The notes under the pieces were generated by a model. It was not told the origin of the DNA, searched no databases, and saw nothing but the letters and a program-made list of their open reading frames with translations. From Glandiceps talaboti (lineage: Eukaryota > Hemichordata > Enteropneusta > Spengelidae), in assembly GCF_964340395.1 (NCBI RefSeq), contig NC_135570.1, forward strand, positions 4,636,322 through 4,700,321: 64,000 nt of DNA, in the 5' to 3' direction. Every line of letters starts with the position of its first letter. Position 1 is the stretch's first letter. Shown here piece by piece: positions 1 through 14,255 of this stretch. Position numbers and translations under genes: made by a program.

Positions 1-275
1 GTTGGTCATTGTCCTTGTCTGAAAAAAAAGGAATTATAAATTTTAGCACTGGGAACTGTTATTATGAGTGGAATTTTTTTATGTTGTTAGTTAATGGTCT
101 ATACGTAATGGAATATCTCAGACCACAGTATCTCTATAGTGGTCTGAGATAATTTATATGAATATTTCATAAACAATAATAATTGACCCCACTCCCTGTC
201 AAATGACACCACTTTTTGGAACTAAGGGGCCTGTGTCCCCACTTGTTGGAAACCTTGGCAGAACACCGCTGTCTA

Positions 276-311
276 CCCCCCCCCCCTCTCACCCACCCAC
301 CCACCCAACCC
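276..311. repeat. C-rich run with (CCCA)n
   Basis: A run of about 14 C followed by a short imperfect CACC repeat. Confidence 0.8.
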
Positions 312-1133
312 CTTTGTTACGTCAGAGCAGCATGTGTCTTTCATCATGGCAGAAGCCGTTGAGGTTTGATGAGGGACAGGGCTCAAAATTAATACTGTCA
401 CGCGGTACATTTTGTTGCAATGCAATAATAGCTCAGAATATTTCCATCATTTTCAAAATTATGCTTAAAATTGGTAAAAGTCATACTGCATTCCAAATTT
501 CTTGACCAGTTTTTAGCTTTAAATCAGTTGTATTATCTGGGAAATGACCGACTCCATAGCCGTTTCATGACCCATGACATGCATGACCTTTGAAGACATT
601 CCAATGTTTACATTATTACTTTTAATTACTTTTAAACAGTAAATCCCAAAGGGGTTCTGAGTTCTAGAAATGCTTGACATGTTATCTGGTGGATTATTTT
701 GACAAGTTCACACTGAAGAAAAATGTTTCATAGAAGTAATGATATATATAAATGAAAATTCATCTAGCACACTGATCAGTGACAATCACGTACGTGTTTC
801 AAAAAGTTACACACTAAAGTTCAAATTGGATAACTTGAAAACATTGTTAGCGATGGCAATGCCACTTTGATTAATAGGACGAATGTATTAGTACTCCTGA
901 TAAAATCACACAATAGTTCATGGCTACAGATATACACCCATCAGGATGATAAGTATTTAATCATCTTCTTACAAAGTTGTTCTACAGACTTGTCAACCTT
1001 GCTAAAATGAAGGAAAGAGACTTGTAACAAGGAAATCAATAAAGTCGATAAAGAGAAGAGAAATGAAGTTGTATAGAGACTAACAGGACAGAAAGGACAG
1101 AGAATAGAACTGAAAAAATACATTTTTTTTTCT

Positions 1134-1235
1134 TGCCCCCCCCCCCCCCCCTTTTTTTTTATTTCGCCCGCCCGACCCGCCTGACTATTCCATTGGAGAT
1201 GAGAAACAAAAAAAACAAAAACCTCACCCTTAGAT
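1134..1235. repeat. Poly-C/poly-T run joined to a small dispersed repeat
   Basis: Homopolymer C and T blocks are followed by a CCCGCCCGACCCGCC stretch and GATGAGAAACAAAAAAAAC plus CCTCACCCT. Similar arrangements, (GGTCGGTC) then GAGAAACA(A-rich) then a CACCC end, occur near 22,820 and 23,120, with weaker ones near 55,630 and 55,950. Confidence 0.5.
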
Positions 1236-2237
1236 ATGTTGATCAGTACCTGCAGGATGAGTGACTATTTTTCAAACTAATAAAGTATGCCATGCTATTC
1301 TAGAAGATTTCTTCCAAATGATTGTGTTTCTAACGAAGAATTATTTTGTGAGAATATTTGTTTTAGATAACACCAGGCTGATGAACATGCATTTTCATTA
1401 TAGGTCAAAGGTTAAAGGAGAATTAAGAGACAAGCTGTATGGGAACACAGTGCTTGTGTAATCACTGGTATACATATGCAAATTAGTTATATTTGTATTC
1501 GCCTTAAATATGAATACTGCATATTAATAGGGGATTATTAAACATTACAGTTAATCCCCAATGTTGTTTTTGTCTAAATATATTTATAACAGATAAAGAG
1601 TATTATGCATACAACTGTATAACAGATTAAGATAGTGTAGATACATTTGAACACCTACCTACCAGAGATATTTTTATATTTTCCAAAATAGGATGAATTC
1701 ACGCATCGTTTGTAATGTAACTAATTTTAAAAGTAGAATGTAGAATTGTAAAAAAGGCAGTAAAACCAACAAAGGAGAGCCTTGAATCTGCCCAACAGTG
1801 GATATTTAGTGGTTGAAACAAAGATTTTCTACAAATTCTTGAAAAAGTAGCTGACAAAAAATTGCAGAGTAGTTGGTTGTTTTTTTGCTGCTAACGGTCC
1901 TTAGTTACATCCCTAAATCATTGCCTGTTTTTGATGAATTTAAAAATTGAATGTTTCAATCCACTTTCTTAGTTTAACCATAAACACTAAAATAAAAAAA
2001 ATGACATCTCTATGGTATGATTAGGAAAAAATCACAACATCATTATACGATGGTGAATCCAGAAGTGCATATCTCAGTGAAAATTATTGCTGAAATTTTA
2101 TAACTTTAATAAAATAAATATTTCAAAGTTTCCTTCTCTCTTTAGTTATCATTTCTAAGTCATTCAGACTGTTATAGTACGATTATGAATTGAAAGTATC
2201 AACATGTACAAATACATTTTTTATTGAATATTTTTTT

Positions 2238-2268
2238 CGACCGACCGACCGACCGACCGACCGACCGA
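2238..2268. repeat. (GACC)n microsatellite
   Basis: About seven perfect GACC units. It sits at the same place relative to a GAGAAACA motif as the GGTCGGTC runs elsewhere, so it may have expanded from that dispersed repeat. Confidence 0.9.
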
Positions 2269-2689
2269 TCATGTATTACAGTGAGAAACATAGAAGTAAG
2301 TACAGGAGCCCAAACGAATTTATAATTTTTCTAAAATAATCTAAGCTATAAATAGATAACTGCATAACTTTGACCATGTTGTAATTGTGATGGTTGCACA
2401 GTTATCTTTGCTTACAATGTTTTCAACCGTTACAACTAAGGTAACTGTTCACTTACAGTATGAAACGCACATGTACAGCAGTTGGTAGGCCAAATTTTAT
2501 GTGTTGATAGATATTGTACATTTATTGTACATTTATATAATAATGTACAAGGCCATTATTTTTACCATTGTCAAGTTAGTGACAGCTGAACTCATCGTTG
2601 TTCCATATGCTCACATACATGTATAGAATTATGTATTCAGATGTATAGTGCAAATTTGATTATTGACTACATGTATGAGTACGGTAGCC

Positions 2690-2785
2690 TGAAGCATTTG
2701 CTAAAAATTTATTTTCGCTTATTTTGATGGAAAACAAAAACATGACAATAAGTAATGGCTAAAATACCCTCTTGTATATAAACAT
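2690..2785 (-). repeat. Fragment of dispersed repeat (family I), reverse copy
   Basis: The reverse complement resembles segments near 20,480, 25,690 and 41,660: a TTTTTGTTTTCCA stretch followed by AAAATAAGCGAAAA. Confidence 0.4.
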
Positions 2786-3006
2786 GTTGGCTTTAATATA
2801 GAAATATGTAAACATTAGTCTGGGAACTAGCTGAAAACTGTAAAATCATAAAATTTTTATTGTGGTGACAATATCTAGGTTTACAGTATCTTTTATATAA
2901 AGGGGTGGTATAAGGATCGAGGTGATATGTACATCTGTTCTCCATTTATTTCAAAATTGATCTTTTATATATAACTAATCTGTAGATCAATTTCTGTTGT
3001 TAAATT

Positions 3007-3008
<2 letters not shown>

Positions 3009-3041
<33 letters not shown>

Positions 3042-3053
3042 TATAATAATAAT
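3009..3053. repeat. (AAT)n microsatellite
   Basis: About 15 AAT/TAA units with one interruption. Confidence 0.92.
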
Positions 3054-3122
3054 CTGAATTGGAATTTCAGACAAAGTGTCAGGATTATTAAACTCAAGGA
3101 TTTGAAGTAATGGAACTCAAAA

Positions 3123-3480
3123 TTTTGATCAAATGTGAAATAATTTGATACCATAGACAGCTAGTGGCACAACTTCCATATTCATTCCATCAGTAAGGAA
3201 TCCATCTCATTACTGGTTTACGGAATTCTCAAAAGCTAAAAGCTGTGTAGTGGAAGTCATTTTTTGCATGTAATTTAGTTCTATTTAGAAAAAAGGAAAG
3301 CTAGATTTTGATATCAAATGTGAAATAATTTGATATCAAAGACAGCTAGTGGCACAACTTCCATATTCATTCCATCAGTAAGGAATCCATCTCCGGACTG
3401 TGTCACTTAATGAGTGGAATTCATTTTTTTAAACATAATTTAGATATATTTTGAAAAAAAAGAAATCTGGAAATTGCTAA
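3123..3480. repeat. Two-copy tandem duplication, unit about 182 bp
   Basis: The segment starting near 3,123 recurs at 3,305, with an almost identical stretch (GACAGCTAGTGGCACAACTT and the next 40 or so bases) and weaker similarity through the rest of the unit. Confidence 0.8.
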
Positions 3481-4067
3481 GCTTTGTTTCTATATAGCCA
3501 TTTTATGAAGCAATATCGGTATCAAAATCACAACTTGATATTATATATTTATTCCTGCTAGTTAAAAAATGTGACACTGAAAATTACTGAAAATTCTCGA
3601 TACAAAAACAATGGGAATGTTTTACCATAGAGACAGAAATTACCATAACTAACCATGTAGTGGTATGTGTGAATCATTTCATTAGTTACCATAGCAACTC
3701 AATCCATATAGAGTAACAGGTGTTGCTTGATTAATGATCTTAACCTAAAATTATAATTATGATTTGACAATATTTTCTCTGTTAGAAGTAATAAATATAT
3801 TATGCATGAAATTACTATCAAGTTAATCAAGTTTAATTCTGTTATTTCATTTAAACAGATCAGTGAAACTGAGAGAAATATCAGGATGGTGTAAATTTCA
3901 TATGAAAGCTTAATGTCAATAAATGTCTTTTGTCCCTATTGCATGAATAGAAAACAATTTCTATAATAGTAAACATGTTTGAAACATGTTTTTACTTGTG
4001 ACATGTGTTCAACTATATGATACTGTTACATTATGAATTCTTTCACACACGACGTAATTATTTAGAT

Positions 4068-4365
4068 GTTACAAAACAAATTTATTTGGCTATTGAATTT
4101 GGCTTATAAGTATTTAAATAGTATACATGATTTGATTTGGCAGTAATATAATATTTTACAAAATGACTTAAATTAGCCATTGAATTTTGCTCATTTAAAT
4201 AATGAATTTAAATGTTAAGAAACAAATTCATTTGGCTATTGAATTTGGCTATAAATTTGTAATATAATATTTTATAAAATGACTTAAATTAGCCATTGAC
4301 TTTGCTGATTTAAATAATGTATTTAAATATTACGAAACAATTCATTTGGCTATTGAATTTAGCTT
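4068..4365. repeat. Degenerate tandem repeat, about three copies
   Basis: The phrase CATTTGGCTATTGAATTT recurs near 4,080, 4,228 and 4,341, separated by similar AT-rich sequence containing AAAATGACTTAAATTAGCCA. Confidence 0.75.
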
Positions 4366-6232
4366 TACTTATTTTGTAAATTACTGTTATGAAATGATTT
4401 TATTTGGCCATTCATAGTCCATTGAATGTTTATTCTTTGCTTTGAATCTTCATTGTCTTGCCTACCTGAATATCAAAACTACATGTACATGAACCAAGAG
4501 ACTTTATACTAGGGCTGTCAGGTACAAAATATCGTGTGATAGTTATTATCATGTTTTAATTAAAAACTGGAAAATGCTGGTATTTATTATTCTGAAACAA
4601 AATCAATGTGTTTTGAATGAAAATTTTCTTTGTATGGTATTGAAATGGTATGTGTAAAAAGTGTGTAGTATCCGTGTCAACAGTTCACCTAATTCTGTTC
4701 CATTTCATTTTATCATAAAATGCTTTTTATTTGTGAAGTATTAAATATTTATCGAAGTCTGCATTTTCATTTAATAATTACCAACATAAAATATTGCAAA
4801 TTTGGTCAAAATTAATGAAAAACATTAGTAAAATTTCATAAAATATGAACAATATTTTGCTGTCATTTTCATGGGAAAATGTTGGCACTAAAACAGCAGA
4901 GACCTTAGGTGTAACTATAGCTTGTTGCCATGACAACCATCAACAATGGGCAAGCGACACTTTTATCGATAGTTTCATACATGTTTGTAATTGTATGTTA
5001 ACGGCAAAACTGAGTCCGTCATGATGGGAAATGTCTGTATTTTATTGTGTGATATATTATTGAATTAGAATGTAAGGAAATTTCCTTGTTTGTACTGGTA
5101 TTTAATGTCTGACATGACTACATCGTTCTGAAAATGAGCAAATGGGTATATATACATACAAAAAAGGAAATTACTCCTTTGGATGTTAAAGTAGACATTT
5201 TTAACTTCCTCATAGTCGAGAAATTTTAGACTTGTTCGTATGACATCCGCTAAAAGGCATCATATCCATAGCGATAGAGCATTTCATGGTTGCTATGGTA
5301 ACGTTATTATCGTACAGAATTACAGTATTGGTTTACAGGATATAGTTTTATCAGCTGGGGTTGTTATCTGGCTTTTTCTTGAGGAAGGCCTGTTATGAAT
5401 ATTAATGAGGTAATTGTTTGATATGAATCTTTTAGTGTTATTCATGGTGGCATATTTTTGGCTGGTAAAAATGTTATGTACTTTTTTAAAAATCTTTATA
5501 TGCATTTGAAAAATGATATTGGAGAGAAACCATAATTTCTTTGAATATAATATTAATAATTCTCACTTGTTGATATTCTAATTTGCTAAAATTTGTATGA
5601 CATCAGTTATGATATTGGAGTCAAATCATCGTAACAACTCTTACTTACTTTTCTTTTTTAAAAAAAAAATAAAATCAGTTGTCCTGAAATTCATTTTTAT
5701 GTTTTTATTAGATTAAGTAAATGAAAATTTGTTGTTTTTTTTTCGTGAAAAAATTCGTGCTTAAAGACCTGTATACATGTATGAAGGTATAGGTAAAAAA
5801 TTATTTTAATAACATCACGAACAAATTAAGTTGAAAAAATTGGCATTATGACAGAAAAAAACACTATCATAATGAGACATTTTGATTAAGATTTTGATTA
5901 AATGGAATATGATGATTGTTCGAAATTGACTATAAGTGACTTTAAGGGTCTCTGTCATATAGTTTGATCAACCCAAACATTAAATTAGTCGTAATATTTC
6001 CTGTTAGTTTAGTATTTGTCGATCACTTTATATAGTTCCCTAATTAGAGTGCTGATTATAAATGAATTTTCAATTGTTATGTCTTGTTGAATCCATCATT
6101 CATATACTCACAGACCATACCATTGGATAACTATTGGGTAATTAGTGGTTTCTTTATAACCAACCAAGCACTAAATTACAAAATGGCTGACAGTCAGAAA
6201 GTATGCACACGGTTTGTGTAACTGTAGGTAGA

Positions 6233-6545
6233 ACATGCCTCAGGGGCCATGTTTCCCTGAAAATTGAAATTATTCAAATCTCTTATATTAAAACTTGTTC
6301 TTTGTCCTTTTGAAATGATAAGAGAAATTTGGGGTTTCACTTGTTTTCAAGGAAATTGATACGCTGTTATTTTCCTGTAGTTATTTGGCGGCCATATTGG
6401 ATTAACAATTGGCTTAATTTTGGTATCATTTTGGCTATATTATAAAAATGTATATGGTGACAGTGGATTTTTTTCTTGATTTTAACTGAGTTTGGGTTTG
6501 AGGTTTCTTGAACAAAGTAACAAAAGTTTAAAATTTTCATTTCAT
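6233..6545 (+). repeat. Dispersed repeat, family K copy 1
   Basis: About 310 bp, matched by eye with 26,041-26,385, 36,960-37,690 and 48,785-49,060. Shared landmarks in order are AAATCTCT, AAGCTTGTTC-like, AAATTTGGGGTTT, GCCATATTGGATT, and TTCTTGAACAAAG. Confidence 0.65.
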
Positions 6546-6920
6546 GCTACCTTAATTACACACCTGGGGTTAAATATTATCCTGCTCATCCAAATCTTGT
6601 CTTTTATCCTGTCCACTGTAAACATATTTGTGCCAATTTTATTGGATAAACACAGCATTTTGAAAACTTAATATTTTTATCATACCTATATCAGACTTCG
6701 TCACATATATATATTTATAATATACCTAGTGATAATGCTGTGCCATGATTTGCTAGAATCAGTCACGTGATAGGAAAATAGAATGACTGTTTCCCTGGGG
6801 GAATAGTTCCATCAACTATTACATAGTCATGTGACCACCGCGAGTTCACAGCAGGTCAAAATAGCAGCTTCTGACGATACCGTGTGCCACCTGAGTTCAC
6901 AGCATGAGGTATATTATAAA

Positions 6921-7090
6921 ACACATATTGCCTGACCTATATTCGGGCTATAGCACCCGTTCATTACCCCCTCGTGACTGTGAGTTACCAGAATCACATG
7001 CTATATGAAATAGCATGTGATTCTGGTAACTCACAGTCCCCCGGGTGTAATAAACAGGTGCTATAGCCCTCATGGCCAGGCAATATGTGT
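6921..7090. mobile_element. Foldback (MITE-like) element with arms of about 80 bp
   Basis: ACACATATTGCC at the left end is matched in inverted order by GGCAATATGTGT at the right end. Between them ACTGTGAGTTACCAGAATCA is followed by its exact reverse complement. The spacer is only a few bases. Confidence 0.8.
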
Positions 7091-7588
7091 TCAATATAGC
7101 ACAGTATCAAGCAAAATATACAGGAGCCGTTACACAGTGTTTTATGCTGTTGCGATCATCAGATGATCATCAGTTTGTCAGAGATGAACCAACTACCAAC
7201 CACCTACCAACCTACCTTCATTTCATATCACTTGTACAGGCACAAACATATGAGGATTTTTATTACATTTTTTTCTGAAACATTATTTAGTCCATACGCT
7301 ATTAGAATTATCATTGACATACTTTGTGTACATCATAGTAATGGAAGGTACAATTACAAAGAAATTATATCTAAGATTATTGTAAAAAGTTAAATTGTAG
7401 ATATCAATACCGAAAATGATGAAATTAATAATAATCTGTAGAACTAACTGAAAGAAAATAAATATAAAGTAAACATTGAATTTGGTGGTTTATTGTTAAA
7501 ATTTCATTTACACATAGAATACTGTATTTGTTGATATTATTAGCAAATATTAATCTAGGGTTGGGTTGTATACATGTACACTTGTATT

Positions 7589-8437
7589 AAAGGGACCATA
7601 TGGATCAGATGTTTGCATTTATTTTGGAGTTTTTAATTAATAAAACAACTACTACGCTTTTCTACTTGAAAAAGAAAGTGAAACAACATTAGTGATGTTT
7701 CATGGGAGTGACTAGATGTATGTAGTCTGGACATGATGTAGTGGTTCCTCGCATTTACCAAGTTTATTTGTGAATCACTATGTATACAGATAATAGCAAT
7801 CATTAGTTACAAACATTAACTTTGTCTATGTTAAGGAAAAACATAGTAAAGATGTCTTATTAACCTGTATCACTCACTAGCTGCAATTTTTAAAGATATA
7901 GTCACTTAAAAATTGGCCAGTTACATATAAAAAGACATTGACTCTGTTAATTAGTGGGTAATATATCCAGTGAAGGTGTTGTGGCAAGTTTAAATCTCTA
8001 GAGAAAGTTTGGTTTTGAATATGTTGTCATGTTAAAACTGTACTAGTGTAGTAGTATCATTTTCGACAAGACAACCATAACATATTCACTGAAAATTGTT
8101 AAAATACCAATAATTGGACATTGTACATGTTAATCAGTGGTTGATATTAACCCGAAGTAGTACAGAAACAGGTTAAAATCTTGATTGCCATTGAGGGTTC
8201 TGATTTTTGGGTGCGGACCCCCAAATCAATTTGATTTGATCGATCATGTATACCCTTAAAAAAATATGTTTACCCACAGTTGATGCAATGATGTTCATAA
8301 TGTACATTATAACAAGTAAGTTATTGTACATAACAAAACATTTCCAAAAAATATTCCTGTTACGGCTACTGCAGCTTTAATTAAAAATCCAAGATCCAAA
8401 ATAAATATCTATTTCTCAGTCATTTGGCCACTTTAAA
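7589..8437 (+). mobile_element. TIR element (family B, long form) carrying core A at 7,875-8,378
   Basis: The left end (AGGGACCATATGGATCAG then TTTATTTTGGAGTTTTTAA) is matched in inverted order by the right end near 8,380-8,437. Inside lies a 504-bp core (A) that recurs at 19,055-19,667 and, inverted, at 53,068-53,602. No transposase frame is seen, so it looks non-autonomous. Confidence 0.65.
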
Positions 8438-11400
8438 CATTTGTTTTGAAATTAGCTTGTTCATTAATGGCATCTGTAAATTTATAATCTCAATGAACCA
8501 TATTAGTCATTTGTGTTCATAATCAATATTTTCACTTCTCAAACAAGTCAGACTGGGTGCTCTAGAACATGTAAAACTATTTGATCATAATTAAAAAAAA
8601 ATATTCTCCTTTAAAGAGGAAGAAGCTGAGATTGCATCTTTTTTATACTAAAGTGAAAATACTTACAAATAACTCAATATAGACTATTCTAAAAAAGTAC
8701 TATATTGATAATATTGATATATGCTGTCTATGACATCACAATTTGTTGTCTGGCATTGCTAGAACTGTTGATTGCATAGTAGGGAGGTCCTGTACATTTT
8801 TGATATGTATAATGTATGATAAATTTCATCATCGGATCATTTATGGGTTATATCTTAATACCAGGTTTGAGTTCAGTGAATGACAAGTGATGGTTAAGTG
8901 TACATCAGTAAGTAGAATACTGTGATTACCATTTAATATGTACAAAAAATACATCCAAAAAACATAAACTCAGGTCGTGCCCTTTTAAAATTCAAATTTT
9001 TGATAATAATATTCGATTTCTCAATTACAAAATGTGGTAACATTGTCCAATCAATCTACAAGTTTTTCTGTACTTGTTGTTGCCAGAGTTCCCAAACCTG
9101 CACAAAAACACTTGACATTTAAATCTCTAATACAGTATTTCAAAACAACATAAACTTGTATACTTGTTCAGTTTTCTTTGGTAGTCATAGTGGGTTACCA
9201 ATTTCAAAAATTCAGAAGGGATTGTGACCTGTAGTCCCATATTCCTGAACTGAAAACAGATTTCCTCTATTGGAAATATGTGTGTTATTAAAATACTTTT
9301 ATGTCCATAAATCTTGCATCTTCATCACATAATCAGTGATAGCCTGAGTGGGCTACCAGCTGCAAATTATGGTAGTCTCATAACCAGAATTGGTAGTCTG
9401 TGGACACGGGACTACTGTTAATTTCAAGCCCAGTTGTTGTAATTGTAATTTTAAAGCTGAGAATACTACTTAACTTATCAACAAATCTTTTTATTTGGTC
9501 CTCGGATTCTTTCCTTGTAGCATGTAGCCCCAGATCATTGTTTAAGTGCATGTCAGTCTAGTCAACAGGAACTCTTAAATTCTACTTACTCTCATTTTAA
9601 TTTTAAAACTCAGATTACTCGATCTACCTAAATTTCAGTGACATTCTATGTAATCATTGCTTATAGTGGTAAGATTGATACGGAAGTCGTTTTGGTCAGA
9701 AATGACAAACTGAATCAAGCAATTGATTAATTTAAGAGCTGTATAGCCCCAAGGGTCTTTTGATTCAATTGATGTATAACGCAATGATTTCCTTATGATG
9801 GTAGACACCATACAATGCAAGCTAGATTTTATATTCAAATTCACATAGCAACTATTTCCTGTTTCACTTACTTTGATTTGAAAGCTTATATTGTTTGGAA
9901 ATACGGAAGTTGAATCTGTGCTGCACCACATATGTTTTGGATAATCTAATTTTAAGAATAAATGTGGGTAAGAAAACTAGCAATGCCGTTTCCATGGTAA
10001 TATATTTCTTGGGAAATTGGTATTCCGTCATGCGGAAAAATTACAAGAAATAGGTGAAATCCTTTCAATGTTACTATATGATTTAATAAGTTGAATTCAA
10101 ATGAGTCAGACATTACAACAACGAAGAAATATGCACAATTGTCGATTGTGGTCATTGCACTGACACCCTTGTCTGTCTAGTACATAAAGTTGGTGAGTAT
10201 ATTGAAAAGAGGTGAACTGTGTTGGAATTCATTTAGTTTTCACTGTGTTATTATCTAGTATGAATAGATTACTCCACGGCATAACCTGCATGATTCTAGA
10301 TGGTATGAATATGACCTGGAGGTGGTTTATACCTTTTGTGTTAGTTCTCATGTTACTTTCTACTAAGTAAACACTCATGGTGAGTCTTTTCATGTGACAA
10401 AGATTAATTACAATATTATAGTCCCAGGTGACACTTTCTTCTACGAATTTTATAAAGTTAAGACTGACCCCAGGTGTTTGATTTAAAGTGTCTTTATATG
10501 TCCATAGGTGACTATACATGTTACCCTGTAGTCAAATTAGGGTAAATGTTTTGTATGTACTGTACCGTATGTACTGGTTGATACTTATACCATTTTCAAT
10601 AGAACATGGTGTCCATTGTATCCTATGTGATTCTTTTAGAAAGCCGATGGGTGTTTCCTAATACTAAAAGACTTTAAATTTTGAACACAAAGAAGTCTTT
10701 TACACTATTTAGTGTACCATGTGTTTGAGTCTGAGTACAAGAATTGTTTGCATGTATTGTAATGCATGTATGTATGTATGTATGTATGTATGTATGTATG
10801 TATGTATGTATGTATGTATGTATGTATGTATGTATGTATGTGTCAGGTGTGGTGGTACCTATCTGATTTCATTAGACTATTTAATATACCTCAGAAACAT
10901 TGACGTTATTGATAGGTTTGAAGATCAAATGTTATCCTATTGTCCCTTGATGTATTTGACTTTTAACACTGAAATGTAAGTTGATGCCATTGGCAACAAT
11001 GTCTCATTGGAGCACGCATGTTAAAGATAAAGGTAAAGTAAAAACTTGTACTGCACCAAAATCCAAAAATAAAGCAATTGTTCTGAGACGCTTCACAATG
11101 CAAAATTTAAAAATACCAAGCACACCATCTCTAAAATACAAAACGTGTACACTACATCAGATTTTAATCAGATTGTATACTGTGAATAACTCTGAGAAAA
11201 TACAAGATTGATGATATACTTAGAAACAAGATGGCGAACCCCAAAGTTTCTTTTATTTCAAAAGGACCAGGAACAAACTTTCGTATGGCAAAATTTGGAG
11301 AAAAAAGAAGAACTTTGATTTTCAGGGAAGTTTATTGCGTAGGCACAGTCTATATATGCAAGTAACATATATATATTCATGCACAAGTTAAGATAGTACT

Positions 11401-13825
11401 TGAAATGTATGGCCATGAATTTATTTTAAGGACAGTAAAGGCAGCCGATTGCTAGTTATTATTCTTTGGGGTATGTTGATGTCCATTTAATGCAAATTAC
11501 CCCTAGCCTTTGGACAGTTAATCACCATGTTATTGTCCGTTGAACTTTGCGATTTGGTCAGTTTCATTAACATGTGGTGTTTCTTGATTTCCAAAAATGT
11601 AATAACAATTGTAACTATTTGTAAGATTAGATATTCATTTTGTTTCACCATTTTGAAAAGGTTTGTTGTTGTTCAAAAATGGCCATGGTTGGAAAAGCAA
11701 CAGAGGGACTATTGTCTGTTTTGTTACACATGAATACATATTGTGTTCATCCAGAGGTCAGGTACCTACAAAGGTGATGAGACTTAAGACTGAGGTGTGC
11801 ATTTCATTATAAACTATGTCTGCATAAATGCTGTCTCATGGCAGGTACTTGCATGATTAGGTTTAACTACTCAATACGTTTTAAAAGAGAAAACCAGCAC
11901 AGCTCTGAGAAATAATGTAAAGCATAGTTGTAAAATTTAGGTTTTGGAGAGTCATGTCATGACCTTACATTTAGTGAAATTATATGCGATTGCCACGAAA
12001 AATGGACATTGAAACTTCTTCCTCATTCATTGTTCAAGTTAACTCCTTGTCATGGACACATTGCCTCAAGGGAGTCAGCACAGATGTATAATTATGTTAT
12101 AGGAAAACAAGGTGGATAGAAGAACGAGCTTTAACTTTTAAGTTTGGAAAGCTGTTAAATATTTTGAATATCTTGCATTTTTTTTTCTGTGTTCGTGTCT
12201 AGTTCAGGTTTTCCATTGTTTTTCAAATGGTCTCTGTGTTGTTTATTTCATCTTATCAGATGTAAAGCCATTACAGATTGAAAGAACAGAGTGTCTTTTT
12301 AACTTGATGGCAGTTTCCTCATCCACTATTTAAGTGAGACAATTTTTGCAATTTTTAAAAAAATTTGAATATGTAAAAAATAGTTTCGGGTTGGCAGTGA
12401 AAAGCTAGGCACGATCGGGTAACCAGAACCAAACAATTTTGTTAGGGCTAATATACAAAAAGTAGATACATGTACTGCAGTTGTGTCACTCTAAGTTATC
12501 GACAGGTCTGGATGTTGGGGTAAAATGTAATCATGCATGACAGCGAGCAGCTGACAATAGCTCTGATAGTAACATCTGGTATTATTTGATTTATGATACA
12601 TGAAATGAATTAATATTTGTGGTTATTATAATTTAGCGCGTACATTAACAATTTACTTCATGATAACGTTTCACTTATAAGTGAAATGGAATACAAATTA
12701 AATCATACTGAAGTGTCACAGCAATCTTGCTTCATTTATTTCATTTAGAAAAATGAAATTTTTGTGAAATTTGCACAATCAAATGTTTTGCGTATTTTTA
12801 GAAGTTCACTTAATGTTGTAATAATTATATGCACGTCTGATTTACTCCTTCTACTGTATTATAGATTTTTCTTGTGTTTGTATTGGATGTGTATCTAATA
12901 ACTTCTAAGAAAGAGAGTACATCATCCACTTTGCAACTCCAAATACATTAGACATCAAATATCGATTGATCGTCAAATTCTTTTTGTTGGCTTAGTACCT
13001 CTAATCATTTTTGTTAAGATAGTAGGTGTCAGTGATTTTAATTGACTGCAGTCAGAACACGAATTTGATAACAGTTATGAAATAGACAGTTTGACATGTA
13101 AGCTTTTAAGTTGTACATGAATTATTTGATCGTAATCCCCTGGGATACACATATATATATAAATCCAATCAAGTTTTCTTCAATTAAACCTAATGTGTGT
13201 TTCTTTAAAGTAAGCTCTAATGTGGAAGATGTGCGATGTTACTGTCTGTTACAGTTGCTAGGCAACAGAGGCAAATTTAGGTTGTTTGTTCCTGTATAGT
13301 AATAGGTATATCATCATCATTACTTGTTTGTTTTATTCTTATTGTCAATTTAATTCTACAATTAGGTTTACTTTACAAACAAAAAGTTAGTATATATTTG
13401 ATAAGTAGTTAATGATAGCTTCAAGCAGGAAAATATGTATTTGTACGATGTCTACATGTACATCCGACTCATTTCTGTTATGCTTATGACAAATTATGAC
13501 AGTGATATTATTGTTCTCCGGGGCTTCCTGGCATACACAAACATAAATCACTGACAAAGTACCTTTACACTGCCAACAGGTGACCATAGTCATATTACCA
13601 CTATGCTTCAGTACAGAACACAGACTATACCATGTATCGTTACAAAATATAAATTATTTTCATCAAAACCATCTCATATGTTTGTGATGAATTTAAGCTC
13701 AGATTTACATCACATGTTAAATAATTCCTTGTCGATTTCAGATGATTTTGTGCCTTTATAGGGCATCTTTGTGGGTATGGGCTATTGTATGATAGGAATC
13801 AGCAGAAATACATGGTTTAGTCTTG
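8438..13825. other. Gene-free AT-rich region
   Basis: Apart from the (TATG)n tract nothing recognisable. Small frames on the minus strand near 9,635-10,519 lack codon bias or motifs that I can recognise. Confidence 0.55.
10764..10841. repeat. (TATG)n microsatellite
   Basis: About 19 near-perfect ATGT units. The open frame across it (YVCM repeats) is a by-product. Confidence 0.95.
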
Positions 13826-14225
13826 CTGCTAGACGTTCGGGCTTTCTTTCGATGCTATAACTATAAGCAAACGAAGTTCGCATGTGAGGGCTTGCCCGAA
13901 CAGTCTAGCGAATGTCATTTTCAGACCGGACATTCCATTGAGATTACGATAAGCGGTGAGTTGGGCCATATATGCATATATATACTTTAATATATTCAAT
14001 CACTGCATGCAGGTGTTGACAAACACATTTATGTCATTACCATGTCTTATCAGTTTATTTAGCTATTGTCCTCTGTTTGTGCTTGTCGCTAATACGGTTC
14101 TCTGATTGGCAGTTATTTATATCGTGATGATATTTGCTAGACCTCGGATGTTCCATCCTCGATAGCGTTGTTCGGCTGTGTGTCGTATTTTATCGGAAGA
14201 ACATCCGAGGGCTAGCTGATAGACT
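13826..14225. repeat. Region with two inverted-repeat pairs, possible foldback elements
   Basis: TGCTAGACGTTCGGGC near 13,827 pairs with GCCCGAACAGTCTAGCG near 13,893. CCTCGGATGTTCC near 14,142 pairs with GAACATCCGAGG near 14,200. GC content is higher than the surroundings. Confidence 0.5.
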
Positions 14226-14255
14226 ATACATGGTTGTACAATAAATATTCATGAG

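Larger units (their letters stand above)
312..6232. other. Gene-free AT-rich region with the repeats listed
   Basis: Outside the listed repeats I see only short open frames without domains, no splice-bounded coding segment, no tRNA or rRNA. It could be intergenic or a 5' intron of the cadherin gene. Confidence 0.55.

Noticed and set aside
9635-10519. Three consecutive minus-strand frames (98, 67 and 96 residues)
   Set aside because: No recognisable domains, no splice logic joining them, and composition like random AT-rich DNA.
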